Below the pieces are notes generated by a model. It saw nothing but the letters and a program-made list of their open reading frames with translations, made no database searches and had not been told where the DNA came from. DNA of 21,063 bases from Clostridia bacterium. Lineage in GTDB: Bacteria > Bacillota > Clostridia > HGM11327. Where the stretch lies: contig JAGBHJ010000065.1 in the NCBI GenBank assembly GCA_017935525.1, positions 1 to 21,063 on the forward strand. Direction: 5' to 3'. Positions 1-6,661 of this stretch are shown one piece after another. The translations under genes and the position numbers were made by a program. Numbering within the stretch: the stretch's first letter is position 1; every line of letters begins with the position of its first letter.

Positions 1-26
1 ATAAAAGCGTTTCAAGGGTGGGTGGT

Positions 27-64
27 CAAGGCGGGAGGGGAAATCGCAATCTCCTCCCGCCTTG
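27..64 (+). terminator. Strong hairpin, likely terminator of a gene left of the window
   Basis: The arms CAAGGCGGGAGG (27-38) and CCTCCCGCCTTG (53-64) are perfectly complementary, and two further pairs are possible inside (39-40 with 51-52, one of them G-T). The loop is about 10 bases. On the plus strand a T-rich stretch (GTTGTTCTTT, 64-73) follows, so it most likely ends a plus-strand transcript entering from outside the window. On the minus strand it is followed by ACCACC, which does not look like a terminator. Confidence 0.6.
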
Positions 65-74
65 TTGTTCTTTG

Positions 75-102
75 GATACTTTCTGTCAATACAGAAAGTA
101 TC
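75..102. repeat. Perfect 12-bp inverted repeat with a 4-base loop
   Basis: GATACTTTCTGT (75-86), loop CAAT, ACAGAAAGTATC (91-102). The stem is perfect but no T-run follows on either strand, so this is not a textbook terminator. It lies between the 27-64 hairpin and the palindrome CATCCCGGGATG at 124-135, in a gene-free stretch downstream of the minus-strand small-protein pair. Its role is unknown. Confidence 0.6.
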
Positions 103-123
103 ATAGCCGCCACAGAATTTAGG

Positions 124-135
124 CATCCCGGGATG
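124..135. repeat. 12-bp palindrome CATCCCGGGATG
   Basis: A perfect palindrome about 20 bases downstream of the minus-strand stop codon at 153-155. A small GGAC/GTCC hairpin (140-151) lies between them. It may be part of the 3' end structure of the small-protein transcript or a protein-binding site. No T-run supports termination. Confidence 0.4.
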
Positions 136-152
136 TCGAGGACGCCCGTCCA

Positions 153-398
153 TTAAACATCCACCATCACCTCATCCCCATTTGCGGACACTACCTCCAT
201 CAATCTTAACCCACCGTTGCGCCACCTATATCTCCGCAAGGCAGAAAGTGCTTTTATCACATCTCTGTTATTTACCGTTGCTCCGTATTTTCTTGCCTGC
301 GATGCCAGCAAACACGCAGTTGCTTCGTTCAATAACAACACGGTTGGCAGCCAAAACGGAATCCTGACACCGCCGCTGCTTTTTACCACCATTTTCAT
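153..398 (-). CDS. Small protein, 81 aa, possible second copy of the SHOCT-like family
   Basis: This is the second gene of a tight minus-strand pair, starting 1 base after the stop of its upstream neighbour, so the two are probably translationally coupled. Only a weak ribosome binding site is visible. The protein has no signal peptide. It has a hydrophobic N-terminal stretch (VVKSSGGVRIPFWLP), a basic middle (ALRRYRWRNGG) and ends in LMEVVSANGDEVMVDV. That ending matches the end of the neighbour (LLEVTSANGDNVSITVE), so the two appear to be diverged versions of one fold. From memory, the family resembles the small clostridial proteins whose C-terminal part looks like the module seen in YvlB/LiaX-type proteins (called SHOCT-like in databases). 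The function is unknown and the family assignment is tentative. Confidence 0.6.
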   Translation of the reverse strand: MKMVVKSSGGVRIPFWLPTVLLLNEATACLLASQARKYGATVNNRDVIKALSALRRYRWRNGGLRLMEVVSANGDEVMVDV

Positions 399-399
399 A

Positions 400-690
400 T
401 TACTCTACCGTAATACTCACGTTGTCGCCGTTAGCGCTTGTTACCTCCAGCAACGTTCCGCAAGCTCCTTGCTCGATTTGCTCCATAACAAGGCTCCAGT
501 CGATCTTTATGTCCGCACCGCAGTTGATGGTTGCCTCCATAGCTCCCGTACCCGCAAGAGCCTTTACTGCCATCAACGGTAAGTTAAGCTTTACGTGGTC
601 ACCCGCTGCAGAGTCAACCGTGAGCCTCATCAGTTTATCCCATTTGTTTTTATTCTCGTGCGTTGTTCCTGTAGCATTCTCTCTGTTCAT
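400..690 (-). CDS. Small SHOCT-like / YvlB-type module protein, 96 aa
   Basis: First gene of the pair. The start at 690 is supported by GAAAGGA about 9 bases upstream and by a promoter at 736-764. The first ~18 residues are polar and variable. The body (about residues 20-96) has the pattern RLTVDSAAGDHVKLNLPL, a helix region, then IEQGACGTLLEVTSANGDNVSITVE. This strand-helix-strand pattern, with a GD-V motif at both ends, is what I recall for the C-terminal part of clostridial YvlB/LiaX-like and DUF2089-like small proteins, some of which sit near envelope-stress genes. There is no membrane segment or signal peptide, so it is probably cytoplasmic. No biochemical role can be stated. Confidence 0.7.
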   Translation of the reverse strand: MNRENATGTTHENKNKWDKLMRLTVDSAAGDHVKLNLPLMAVKALAGTGAMEATINCGADIKIDWSLVMEQIEQGACGTLLEVTSANGDNVSITVE

Positions 691-735
691 TACGTATCAA
701 TTCCTTTCTCTGCCACTCTTGGCTTTGTTGTATCA

Positions 736-764
736 ATTTTAACACCAAAAGCAAACATCATCAA
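736..764 (-). promoter_or_regulatory. Sigma-A-type promoter for the small-protein pair
   Basis: On the minus strand, TTGATG (764-759), a 17-base spacer and TAAAAT (741-736), placed 46 bases before the start codon at 690. It diverges from the T-box promoter at 850-878, and about 85 bases of unassigned AT-rich DNA separate the two. Confidence 0.55.
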
Positions 765-849
765 CCATCTTGGCGTAAGTGGTATCGTTTTGCTGTGTAA
801 GAGGTAGCTTTTCCCCACCCAAAAAATTCCCATTTTATCACAAAACCCC

Positions 850-878
850 TTGACAAATACGCCGTTATGGTTTATAAT
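850..878 (+). promoter_or_regulatory. Perfect consensus sigma-A promoter of the alaA unit
   Basis: TTGACA (850-855), exactly 17 bases, TATAAT (873-878). Transcription should start near 885, immediately ahead of the T-box leader. A fully consensus promoter fits a gene whose real control happens after initiation, in the leader RNA. Confidence 0.9.
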
Positions 879-886
879 ATAATAAA

Positions 887-1143
887 TTATCGGCTACGAC
901 GGGAAGGAGTAGCGGTACCCACTCACTGCAGAGAGAGGGCGGCAGGTGTGAGCCCTTGTGAGATTACCGTAAAGCAGTCCCCGAGCTTTGGACCGAAATT
1001 ACAGTAGGCTCCAACGGCATATCCCCCGTTATCTTGGGATGCGGCATCACACGGTGTCGGCAGAGTGCGGTCATAAGACCGAATTTAGGTGGTAACACGG
1101 ATAACCATTCGCCCTAAGCTTACAGTAGCTTTGGGCATTTTTT
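887..1143 (+). promoter_or_regulatory. T-box riboswitch, alanine specifier (GCA)
   Basis: A leader RNA that senses uncharged tRNA and controls transcription of alaA. Stem I can be drawn directly: CGGTA (913-917) with TACCG (965-969), CTCAC (922-926) with GTGAG (958-962), AGGGC (936-940) with GCCCT (952-956), and AGAGAG (930-935) plus GGTGTGA (945-951) at the distal conserved positions. By analogy with the glyQS T-box (GAAA-GGC-A), the 3' side of the specifier loop reads TAAA-GCA-G, so the specifier is GCA (974-976), alanine. The T-box sequence TTTAGGTGGTAACACGG lies at 1084-1100. Its TGGT (1090-1093) is complementary to an ACCA 3' end, matching a tRNA with discriminator A such as tRNA-Ala. 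The terminator at 1111-1143 follows. Confidence 0.9.
1111..1143 (+). terminator. T-box-controlled intrinsic terminator
   Basis: GCCCTAAGCT (1111-1120) pairs with AGCTTTGGGC (1127-1136) with one T-T mismatch, followed by six T (1138-1143). It is the expression-platform terminator of the alanine T-box. The T-box sequence just upstream would form the competing antiterminator when uncharged tRNA-Ala binds. Confidence 0.9.
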
Positions 1144-1182
1144 ATACTCAACAAAACATACAACGAAAGGCAGATATCTATT

Positions 1183-2391
1183 ATGATAGAAAAATCCAGA
1201 AAATTAGACAACGTTTGCTACGACATCAGAGGCCCCGTTATGGACGAGGCAAACAGAATGGTAGCAGAGGGCACACAGATCATACGTCTTAATATCGGCA
1301 ACCCCGCACCGTTTAAGTTTATGGCACCCGACGAGATCGTCCGCGATATGATGTACAACCTCCGCGACTGCGAGGGGTACAGCGACTCCAAGGGCCTTTT
1401 CTCCGCCAGAAAAGCCATCATGCAATATTGCCAGCTTAAGGGCATCCCCAACGTGGATATAAACGACATTTACACAGGCAACGGAGTTTCCGAGCTTATT
1501 ACGATGTCCATGCAGGGCCTGCTGAATAACGGCGACGAAATACTCGTTCCTGCGCCCGACTATCCGCTGTGGACGGCTTCCGTTACGTTGGCAGGCGGCA
1601 ACGCTGTGCACTACGTTTGCGACGAGCAGTCAAACTGGTACCCCGATATCAACGACATCAGAAAAAAGATCACCCCCAACACAAAGGGCATCGTAGTTAT
1701 CAACCCCAACAACCCCACGGGTATGCTCTACCCCAGAGAGGTGCTCCAGAGCATAGTTGACGTGGCAAGAGAATTCGGGCTGATAATATTTGCTGACGAA
1801 ATATACGACAGACTTGTAATGGACGGCCTTGAGCACGTGGCAATTGCATCCCTTGCGCCCGACCTTTTGGTGGTAAACTTTAACGGTCTTTCCAAGTCCC
1901 ACAGAGTTGCAGGCTACAGATGTGGCTGGATGTGCCTCAGCGGTGACAAATCCAACGCAAAGGGCTACATCGAGGGCTTGAACCTGCTGTCCACAATGCG
2001 TCTTTGCTCCAACGTGCCTGCGCAGTCCATAATTCAGACAGCATTGGGCGGCACCCAGAGCGCTGACCAGTTGCTTTTGCCCGGCGGCAGAATATACGAG
2101 CAGCGTAATTTTATTTACGAAAAGCTCTCCGCCATCCCCGGCGTCAGCGTAGTAAAGCCCAACGCGGCATTCTACATATTCCCCAGGCTGGACGTTAAAA
2201 AGTTTAACCTCAGGAGTGACGAGCAGTTTGCCTTTGACTTCCTCAGAACGGAAAAGGTGCTGGTTACCCACGGTGCAAGCTTTAACACAGCAACCCCCGG
2301 CCACTTCAGAATAGTGTACCTGCCGGACAAGGAGACATTGGGCATCGTCTGCCAGAGGCTGGAGAGATTTTTGAGTAAATATTCCCAGTAA
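1183..2391 (+). CDS. alaA: Glutamate-pyruvate (alanine) aminotransferase, AlaA/YfbQ type
   Basis: A class I/II, PLP-dependent aminotransferase of 402 aa, essentially the same length as E. coli AlaA and collinear with it. Recognisable blocks are EKSRKLDNVCYDIRGPV at the N terminus, NIGNPAPF, GYSDSKGL, NPNNPTG, FADEIYD, and NGLSKSHRVAGYRCGW with the Schiff-base lysine at K238. AlaA makes alanine from pyruvate with glutamate as amino donor, in the cytoplasm. The start is chosen from the N-terminal match and from GAAAGG 12 bases upstream. It sits behind an alanine-specific T-box, which independently supports a role in alanine synthesis. It is monocistronic as far as can be seen: a new consensus promoter begins 25 bases after its stop. 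No terminator of its own is visible. Confidence 0.93.
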   Translation: MIEKSRKLDNVCYDIRGPVMDEANRMVAEGTQIIRLNIGNPAPFKFMAPDEIVRDMMYNLRDCEGYSDSKGLFSARKAIMQYCQLKGIPNVDINDIYTGNGVSELITMSMQGLLNNGDEILVPAPDYPLWTASVTLAGGNAVHYVCDEQSNWYPDINDIRKKITPNTKGIVVINPNNPTGMLYPREVLQSIVDVAREFGLIIFADEIYDRLVMDGLEHVAIASLAPDLLVVNFNGLSKSHRVAGYRCGWMCLSGDKSNAKGYIEGLNLLSTMRLCSNVPAQSIIQTALGGTQSADQLLLPGGRIYEQRNFIYEKLSAIPGVSVVKPNAAFYIFPRLDVKKFNLRSDEQFAFDFLRTEKVLVTHGASFNTATPGHFRIVYLPDKETLGIVCQRLERFLSKYSQ

Positions 2392-2416
2392 TTTGTCAAA
2401 AAGTATAAAAAACCTA

Positions 2417-2445
2417 TTGACAAAATCCCGCATTGGTAGTATAAT
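2417..2445 (+). promoter_or_regulatory. Perfect consensus sigma-A promoter of the leuA-like operon
   Basis: TTGACA (2417-2422), a 17-base spacer, TATAAT (2440-2445). The start point would be near 2452, about 35 bases before the leader-peptide start codon and about 290 bases before the first operon gene. Like the alaA promoter it is full consensus, consistent with control by downstream attenuation. Confidence 0.9.
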
Positions 2446-2486
2446 TACGCATATCGGATGGATATTTATTGAAAGGATTCACGAAT

Positions 2487-2585
2487 ATGTTCAGCATCAC
2501 AATTTTCGATATTATCGTGCTACTACTCGCTGTAACTCTACTTATTCAAAAGAATAATCGTTACAGTGCTTTTAGCCGTACCTGA
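2487..2585 (+). CDS. Leader peptide, 32 aa, Leu/Ile/Val-rich
   Basis: ATG at 2487 preceded by GAAAGGA (2471-2477) at an ideal 9-base spacing, stop TGA at 2583-2585. Residues 9-20 are IIVLLLAVTLLI. The five Leu codons of this run are CTA CTA CTC and, after Ala-Val-Thr, CTA CTT. By my reading none of about 38 Leu codons in the neighbouring alaA is CTA, so rare Leu codons are concentrated here, as in the E. coli leuL control region. The tail is polar and basic (QKNNRYSAFSRT). The next gene is a leuA homologue, so a control peptide for attenuation is the favoured reading. The hydrophobic run would also suit a one-helix membrane peptide or a type I toxin, the main alternative. Confidence 0.65.
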   Translation: MFSITIFDIIVLLLAVTLLIQKNNRYSAFSRT

Positions 2586-2672
2586 AATTGTGATTTTCGT
2601 GTACCATTGGGCAAAATTCGGGATGTTTATATTACCACCCCCGTATAGCCCGTGATATATTGTAAATTCTGA

Positions 2673-2700
2673 GCTCACGGCAAAGGCCGTGAGCTTTTTT
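2673..2700 (+). terminator. Intrinsic terminator (attenuator) before the leuA-like gene
   Basis: GCTCACGGC (2673-2681), loop AAAG, GCCGTGAGC (2686-2694), then six T (2695-2700). It is a perfect 9-bp stem, extendable with A-T pairs, placed 41 bases before the next start codon and inside the same transcript as the leader peptide. That position is expected for an attenuator and awkward for an ordinary end-of-gene terminator. Confidence 0.9.
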
Positions 2701-2741
2701 AATGTATATAATTTTAGCAAAATAGAGAAAGGTTTATTTTT

Positions 2742-4139
2742 ATGCAGACAATCAGAATTGCAGACTCAACACTCAGAAACAGCCCCGACTCTGCTTACAG
2801 CTTTAAGGAAAAGATAGAGATCGTAAAGCAGCTTGACCACATCGGAGTTGACGTAATCGAAACAGCACCCATCACAAACGCAAAGACTGACGTGTTGTTT
2901 CTCCATACAGTAGCACCCATCATAAAGAACAGCACGCTCTCCTGCCCCACGGGACTCACAAAGGAATCCCTTACAAGCGCATGGCAGGCAATCAAGTCAG
3001 CAAAAAGACCCCGCCTGCACGTTATGCTCCCCACGTCAACCGTTCAGCTGGAGTATATCTGCCACAAAAAGCCCAACGTAGCTTGTGATCTGGTAAAGCA
3101 GCTGGTAAGCGAGGCAAAGGCGTTGTGTGCAGACGTTGAGTTTTCCGCAATGGACGCCACAAGGAGCGAATTTGATTTTCTCTGCTCCGTTGTCAGATCC
3201 GCCATCGGCGCGGGTGCAGGCACGGTAACTCTGTGCGACACCGCAGGCACAATGCTCCCCGACGAGTTTGCCGCTTTTGTCAAGAAGATATACGACGAGG
3301 TGCCCGCATTAAAGAGTGTCAACCTTTCCGTTGAATGCTCCGACGCCATGAGCATGGGCGTTGCCTGCTCCGTGGCATCCATCAATGCAGGAGCTGCTCA
3401 GATAAAGACCTGCGTCGGCAATGACAACTCCCCCTCTTTGGAAGCAGTTGCGTACATGCTTAAGGTCAAGGGTGATTCAATGGGCATTGCATCAGGCATC
3501 AACCAGACCGTTATCAGCAGAACCATCGGCAACATAATGTCATTTACCAATACGGGAAAGGGCGCAAACAAATTTACGCAGATCGCTGCAGAGGAAGCTT
3601 CCACGGAGATCACACTTTCTGCCAATGACGACATCAAGACGGTTTCCGAGGCAGTAAAGGCGCTGGGCTACGACCTTTCCGAGGAGGATACCTCCAAGGT
3701 GTACGAAAACGTACAGAGAGTGGCGCAGAAAAAGAGCATCGGCGCCAAGGAGTTGGATGCCATCGTGGCAAGCTCCGCAATGCAGGTCTCCCCTACATAC
3801 ACGCTCAAGAGCTACGTTATCAACAGCGGTAACATCATCTCCGCTACGGCAAACATCGAGCTGATCAAAAACGGTGCAACCGTTGCAGGCATCAGTTTGG
3901 GCGAGGGTCCCATTGATGCGGCGTTCCTTGCCATAGAGCAGATCGTGGGACATCACTTTGAGCTGGACGACTTCCAGATACAGTCCGTAACTGAGGGCAG
4001 AGAGGCTATGGGTGAGGCTTTGGTAAGACTCAGAGCCAATGGCAAGCTCTACTCCGGCAAGGGCGTTTCCACAGACATTATAGGCGCAAGTATCCGAGCA
4101 TATATCAATGCTCTCAACAAGATCTGCTTTGAGCAGTAA
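2742..4139 (+). CDS. LeuA-like protein with degenerate active site and intact regulatory domain
   Basis: 465 aa. Residues ~1-280 follow the HMGL-like TIM barrel of 2-isopropylmalate synthases (DSTLR near residue 8, TVTLCDTAGTMLPDEF in the middle). Residues ~350-465 closely match the LeuA allosteric dimerisation domain (GEGPIDAAFLAIEQI, VTEGREAMGEALVRL, SGKGVSTDIIGASIRAYINALNKI). The metal ligands of the family are missing. The Asp of the LRD motif is Asn13. The HxH motif, expected at 198-200, reads Glu-Cys-Ser. The GERAGN loop reads as GNDNSP near residue 226. It therefore probably does not catalyse the standard condensation and may be a leucine-binding regulator or an enzyme with altered chemistry. 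Start supported by GAGAAAGG upstream. First gene of a three-gene operon behind the attenuator. Confidence 0.8.
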   Translation: MQTIRIADSTLRNSPDSAYSFKEKIEIVKQLDHIGVDVIETAPITNAKTDVLFLHTVAPIIKNSTLSCPTGLTKESLTSAWQAIKSAKRPRLHVMLPTSTVQLEYICHKKPNVACDLVKQLVSEAKALCADVEFSAMDATRSEFDFLCSVVRSAIGAGAGTVTLCDTAGTMLPDEFAAFVKKIYDEVPALKSVNLSVECSDAMSMGVACSVASINAGAAQIKTCVGNDNSPSLEAVAYMLKVKGDSMGIASGINQTVISRTIGNIMSFTNTGKGANKFTQIAAEEASTEITLSANDDIKTVSEAVKALGYDLSEEDTSKVYENVQRVAQKKSIGAKELDAIVASSAMQVSPTYTLKSYVINSGNIISATANIELIKNGATVAGISLGEGPIDAAFLAIEQIVGHHFELDDFQIQSVTEGREAMGEALVRLRANGKLYSGKGVSTDIIGASIRAYINALNKICFEQ

Positions 4140-4157
4140 CGGAAAGGGATATATTTT

Positions 4158-6638
4158 ATGAAATTGTCATTTTCTACAAACCGTTGGCAAAATTACGATC
4201 TGATCAACTTCTTTGAGATCGCCAAGGAATATAAATTCAGCGGCGTGGAGATCCACGACGTAAAGGAAACGGAGGCAACGGAGCTTAAATCCATGCGCCG
4301 CCGTTTGATGGAGTACGGCATCAGCATTCCGTGTATCGACCTGACGTCAAACATTGCGGAGGCAACGGATGCCGCCATCACAGAGCTGAATAAGTGCATA
4401 GAGGCGGCAGAAATACTCAATATCCCCTACATCCGCTTGAAGGCAACCAACGACTCAGTCCACAGCAGTCAGGATAACGTAAGGGAATTCATCAACGCAG
4501 CCCTGCCCCTTGCGCAAAAGGCAGGCAAGGTGCTCCTGGTGGAAACAATGGGTATGTACGCAAACACGCAAAGCCTGGCAGAGCTTTTGAACTCCTATGC
4601 AGACGACGCTCTGGGTGCGCTGTGGGATATCTACTACCCCTACAATATCAATAACGAATCCCCCGAAACCACCATCAAGAATCTGGGTGCGTACGTAAAG
4701 CACATCCACGTTAAGGATTCCGACTGCGGCGAGGCATATTCCCTTGTGGGCGAGGGTGACCTGCCCATATTCAGCGTTGTAAACGCATTGCGCTCCATCA
4801 ATTACGACGGCTTCCTCTCTTTGGAGTGGGACCCCCAGTGGGACAGCGAGATCAACGACATCGACATCATATTCCCCCACTACGTTGCTTACATGGATAT
4901 GTATGACGACCCCTCCAAGGCAAAGAACGTTTATTACGAGAACAAGGCAGGCACGGGTAAATTCGTATGGAAGAAGGATGCGCTGATAGAAAAGACATTT
5001 GGCGACGTGCTGGACACAATGGTAAAGCACTTCCCCGATCAGTACGCATTCAAATACACAACTCTCAATTACACAAGAACTTATTCCGAATTCAGAGACG
5101 ACGTTGACACCTTTGCCCGTTCGCTTATCGCCATGGGCGTTAAGGCAGGCACACACGTTGCCGTTTGGGCGTCCAACCTGCCCCAGTGGTATATCGCTTT
5201 TTGGGCGGCAACAAAGATCGGCGCAGTTTTAGTTACGGTCAATACCGCGTACAAAATTCATGAGGCTGAATACCTCTTTAAGCAGTCCGACACTCACACT
5301 CTTATTATGGAAAAGGGCAGCAAGGACTCCCATTACGACGAGATTCTTGCCGAGCTCTGCCCCGAGCTGGAAAACACCACTCCCGGCAAGCCCCTCCATT
5401 CAAAGAGGCTCCCATTCCTGCGCAACGTTATCACTGTGGGCTACAAGCAGAAGGGCTGCATGACGTGGGACGATGCCGTTGCAAAGTCATCCCAGGTACC
5501 CGTTGAGGAGGTTTACAGAATGGCTGCTGCGGTTGACGTTCACGACGTTTGCAATATGCAGTACACGTCCGGTACAACGGGCTTCCCCAAGGGCGTTATG
5601 CTGACGCACTACAACGTTGTAAACAACGGCAAGTGCATAGGCGACAGAATGGATCTTTCCACAGCGGACAGAATGATGATACAGGTGCCCATGTTCCATT
5701 GCTTTGGCATGGTGCTGGCTATGACTGCATCCATGACTCACGGCGCAACGCTCCACCCCATTCCGTACTTCTCCGCAAAGTCATCCCTTGCTTGCATCAA
5801 TAACGAAAGAGTTACTGCATTCCACGGCGTACCCACAATGTTTATTGCATTGCTGGAGCATCCCGATTTTGAAAAGACGGATTTCTCCTACATGAGAACG
5901 GGTATCATGGCAGGCTCGCCCTGCCCCATCTCCGTAATGCAGGAGGTCGTTGACAAAATGAACATGAAGGAGATCACCATCGTTTACGGTCAGACGGAGG
6001 CTTCCCCCGGATGCACCATGAGCTCTACGGATGACTCCCTTGAGGTCCGCGTTACAACAGTCGGCAGAGCATTGCCCGAGATAGAATGTAAGATCATCGA
6101 CCCCGAAACAGGTCTTGACCTGCCCGACAACGTTACGGGTGAATTTGTTGCAAGGGGCTACAATATAATGAAAGGCTACTACAAAATGCCCGCCGCAACT
6201 GCAGCTGCAATAGACAAGGACGGTTGGCTCCACACGGGCGACCTGGCTTGCCGCACACCCGAGGGCAACTACAAGATCACAGGCCGTCTTAAGGATATGA
6301 TCATCCGTGGAGGTGAAAACATATACCCCAAGGAGATCGAGGAGTTTATATACACCAACCCCAAGGTAAAGGACGTGCAGGTTATCGGTGTGCCCGACGA
6401 GCAGTACGGTGAGGAGATCATGGCTTGCATAATTCTGAAGGAGGGCGAGACCATGACGGAGGAAGAAATGAAAAAGTACATAGGCGACCATATGGCAAAG
6501 CATAAGGTGCCCAGGTACATCGACTTTGTTGACGCCTTCCCCATGAACGTTGCAGGCAAAATACTCAAGTACAAGATGAGAGAGGACGCCATCATGAAGC
6601 TGGGCTTGCAGAAGGCAAACTCCATCGTCACCGCATAA
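4158..6638 (+). CDS. Fusion: sugar-phosphate isomerase/epimerase-like barrel + acyl-CoA synthetase-type AMP ligase
   Basis: 826 aa in one uninterrupted frame. Residues ~1-255 form an AP-endonuclease-2/xylose-isomerase-like TIM barrel with its usual metal-site residues: E129 (VETMG), D157 (LWDIY), H182/H184 (KHIHVKD) and E223 (LSLEWDP). After a linker (~255-290) comes a complete ANL-family adenylating enzyme: P-loop YTSGTTGFPKG at 469-479, YGQTE at 610-614, HTGD at 692-695, GRLKD at 709-713 with RGGENIYPKEIEE, and the catalytic lysine of the GK motif at K801. The ligase half most resembles medium/long-chain acyl-CoA synthetases, which activate a carboxylate with ATP and form the CoA thioester. 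The substrate is unknown. It starts 18 bases after the leuA-like stop with GGAAAGGG as ribosome binding site. Fusion of these two domains is unusual in my experience. Confidence 0.88.
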   Translation: MKLSFSTNRWQNYDLINFFEIAKEYKFSGVEIHDVKETEATELKSMRRRLMEYGISIPCIDLTSNIAEATDAAITELNKCIEAAEILNIPYIRLKATNDSVHSSQDNVREFINAALPLAQKAGKVLLVETMGMYANTQSLAELLNSYADDALGALWDIYYPYNINNESPETTIKNLGAYVKHIHVKDSDCGEAYSLVGEGDLPIFSVVNALRSINYDGFLSLEWDPQWDSEINDIDIIFPHYVAYMDMYDDPSKAKNVYYENKAGTGKFVWKKDALIEKTFGDVLDTMVKHFPDQYAFKYTTLNYTRTYSEFRDDVDTFARSLIAMGVKAGTHVAVWASNLPQWYIAFWAATKIGAVLVTVNTAYKIHEAEYLFKQSDTHTLIMEKGSKDSHYDEILAELCPELENTTPGKPLHSKRLPFLRNVITVGYKQKGCMTWDDAVAKSSQVPVEEVYRMAAAVDVHDVCNMQYTSGTTGFPKGVMLTHYNVVNNGKCIGDRMDLSTADRMMIQVPMFHCFGMVLAMTASMTHGATLHPIPYFSAKSSLACINNERVTAFHGVPTMFIALLEHPDFEKTDFSYMRTGIMAGSPCPISVMQEVVDKMNMKEITIVYGQTEASPGCTMSSTDDSLEVRVTTVGRALPEIECKIIDPETGLDLPDNVTGEFVARGYNIMKGYYKMPAATAAAIDKDGWLHTGDLACRTPEGNYKITGRLKDMIIRGGENIYPKEIEEFIYTNPKVKDVQVIGVPDEQYGEEIMACIILKEGETMTEEEMKKYIGDHMAKHKVPRYIDFVDAFPMNVAGKILKYKMREDAIMKLGLQKANSIVTA

Positions 6639-6661
6639 AGTGAAAGGACAGTGAGTATTTA

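Larger units (their letters stand above)
2452..2700 (+). promoter_or_regulatory. Putative leucine/branched-chain attenuator leader
   Basis: The leader between promoter and operon holds a short ORF (2487-2585), nested inverted repeats and an intrinsic terminator. P1 is ATCACAATTT (2496-2505) with AAATTGTGAT (2585-2594). P2 is CGCTGTAAC (2528-2536) with GTTACAGTG (2560-2568), one G-T pair. P3 is TTATTC (2542-2547) with GAATAA (2552-2557). CCGTGA (2650-2655) can pair with TCACGG (2675-2680), which is the left arm of the terminator, so it is a candidate antiterminator. Short GGGC (2609-2612) and CGGG (2619-2622) segments could in turn mask CCGTGA. The Leu codons lie inside P2/P3, where a stalled ribosome would change the folding. 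The mechanism is inferred; the elements are seen. Confidence 0.65.

Noticed and set aside
1204..2433. Long open frames opposite alaA (135 and 267 codons)
   Set aside because: They are antisense shadows: no ribosome binding sites, low-complexity or unnatural composition, and alaA on the other strand is unambiguous.
2487..2585. Type I toxin (small hydrophobic peptide) with antisense RNA
   Set aside because: Size and hydrophobicity fit, but no convincing promoter for an antisense RNA was found on the minus strand over 2586-2741. The rare Leu codons, terminator and adjacent leuA homologue fit attenuation better. Kept as an alternative.
2538..2720. 60-aa open frame on the minus strand
   Set aside because: It lies antisense to the leader and terminator, has no ribosome binding site or family resemblance, and is explained by the structured leader.
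4455..6503. Minus-strand frames of 233 and 240 codons opposite the fusion gene
   Set aside because: Antisense shadows of a gene whose motifs are complete. They resemble no family and lack starts with ribosome binding sites.
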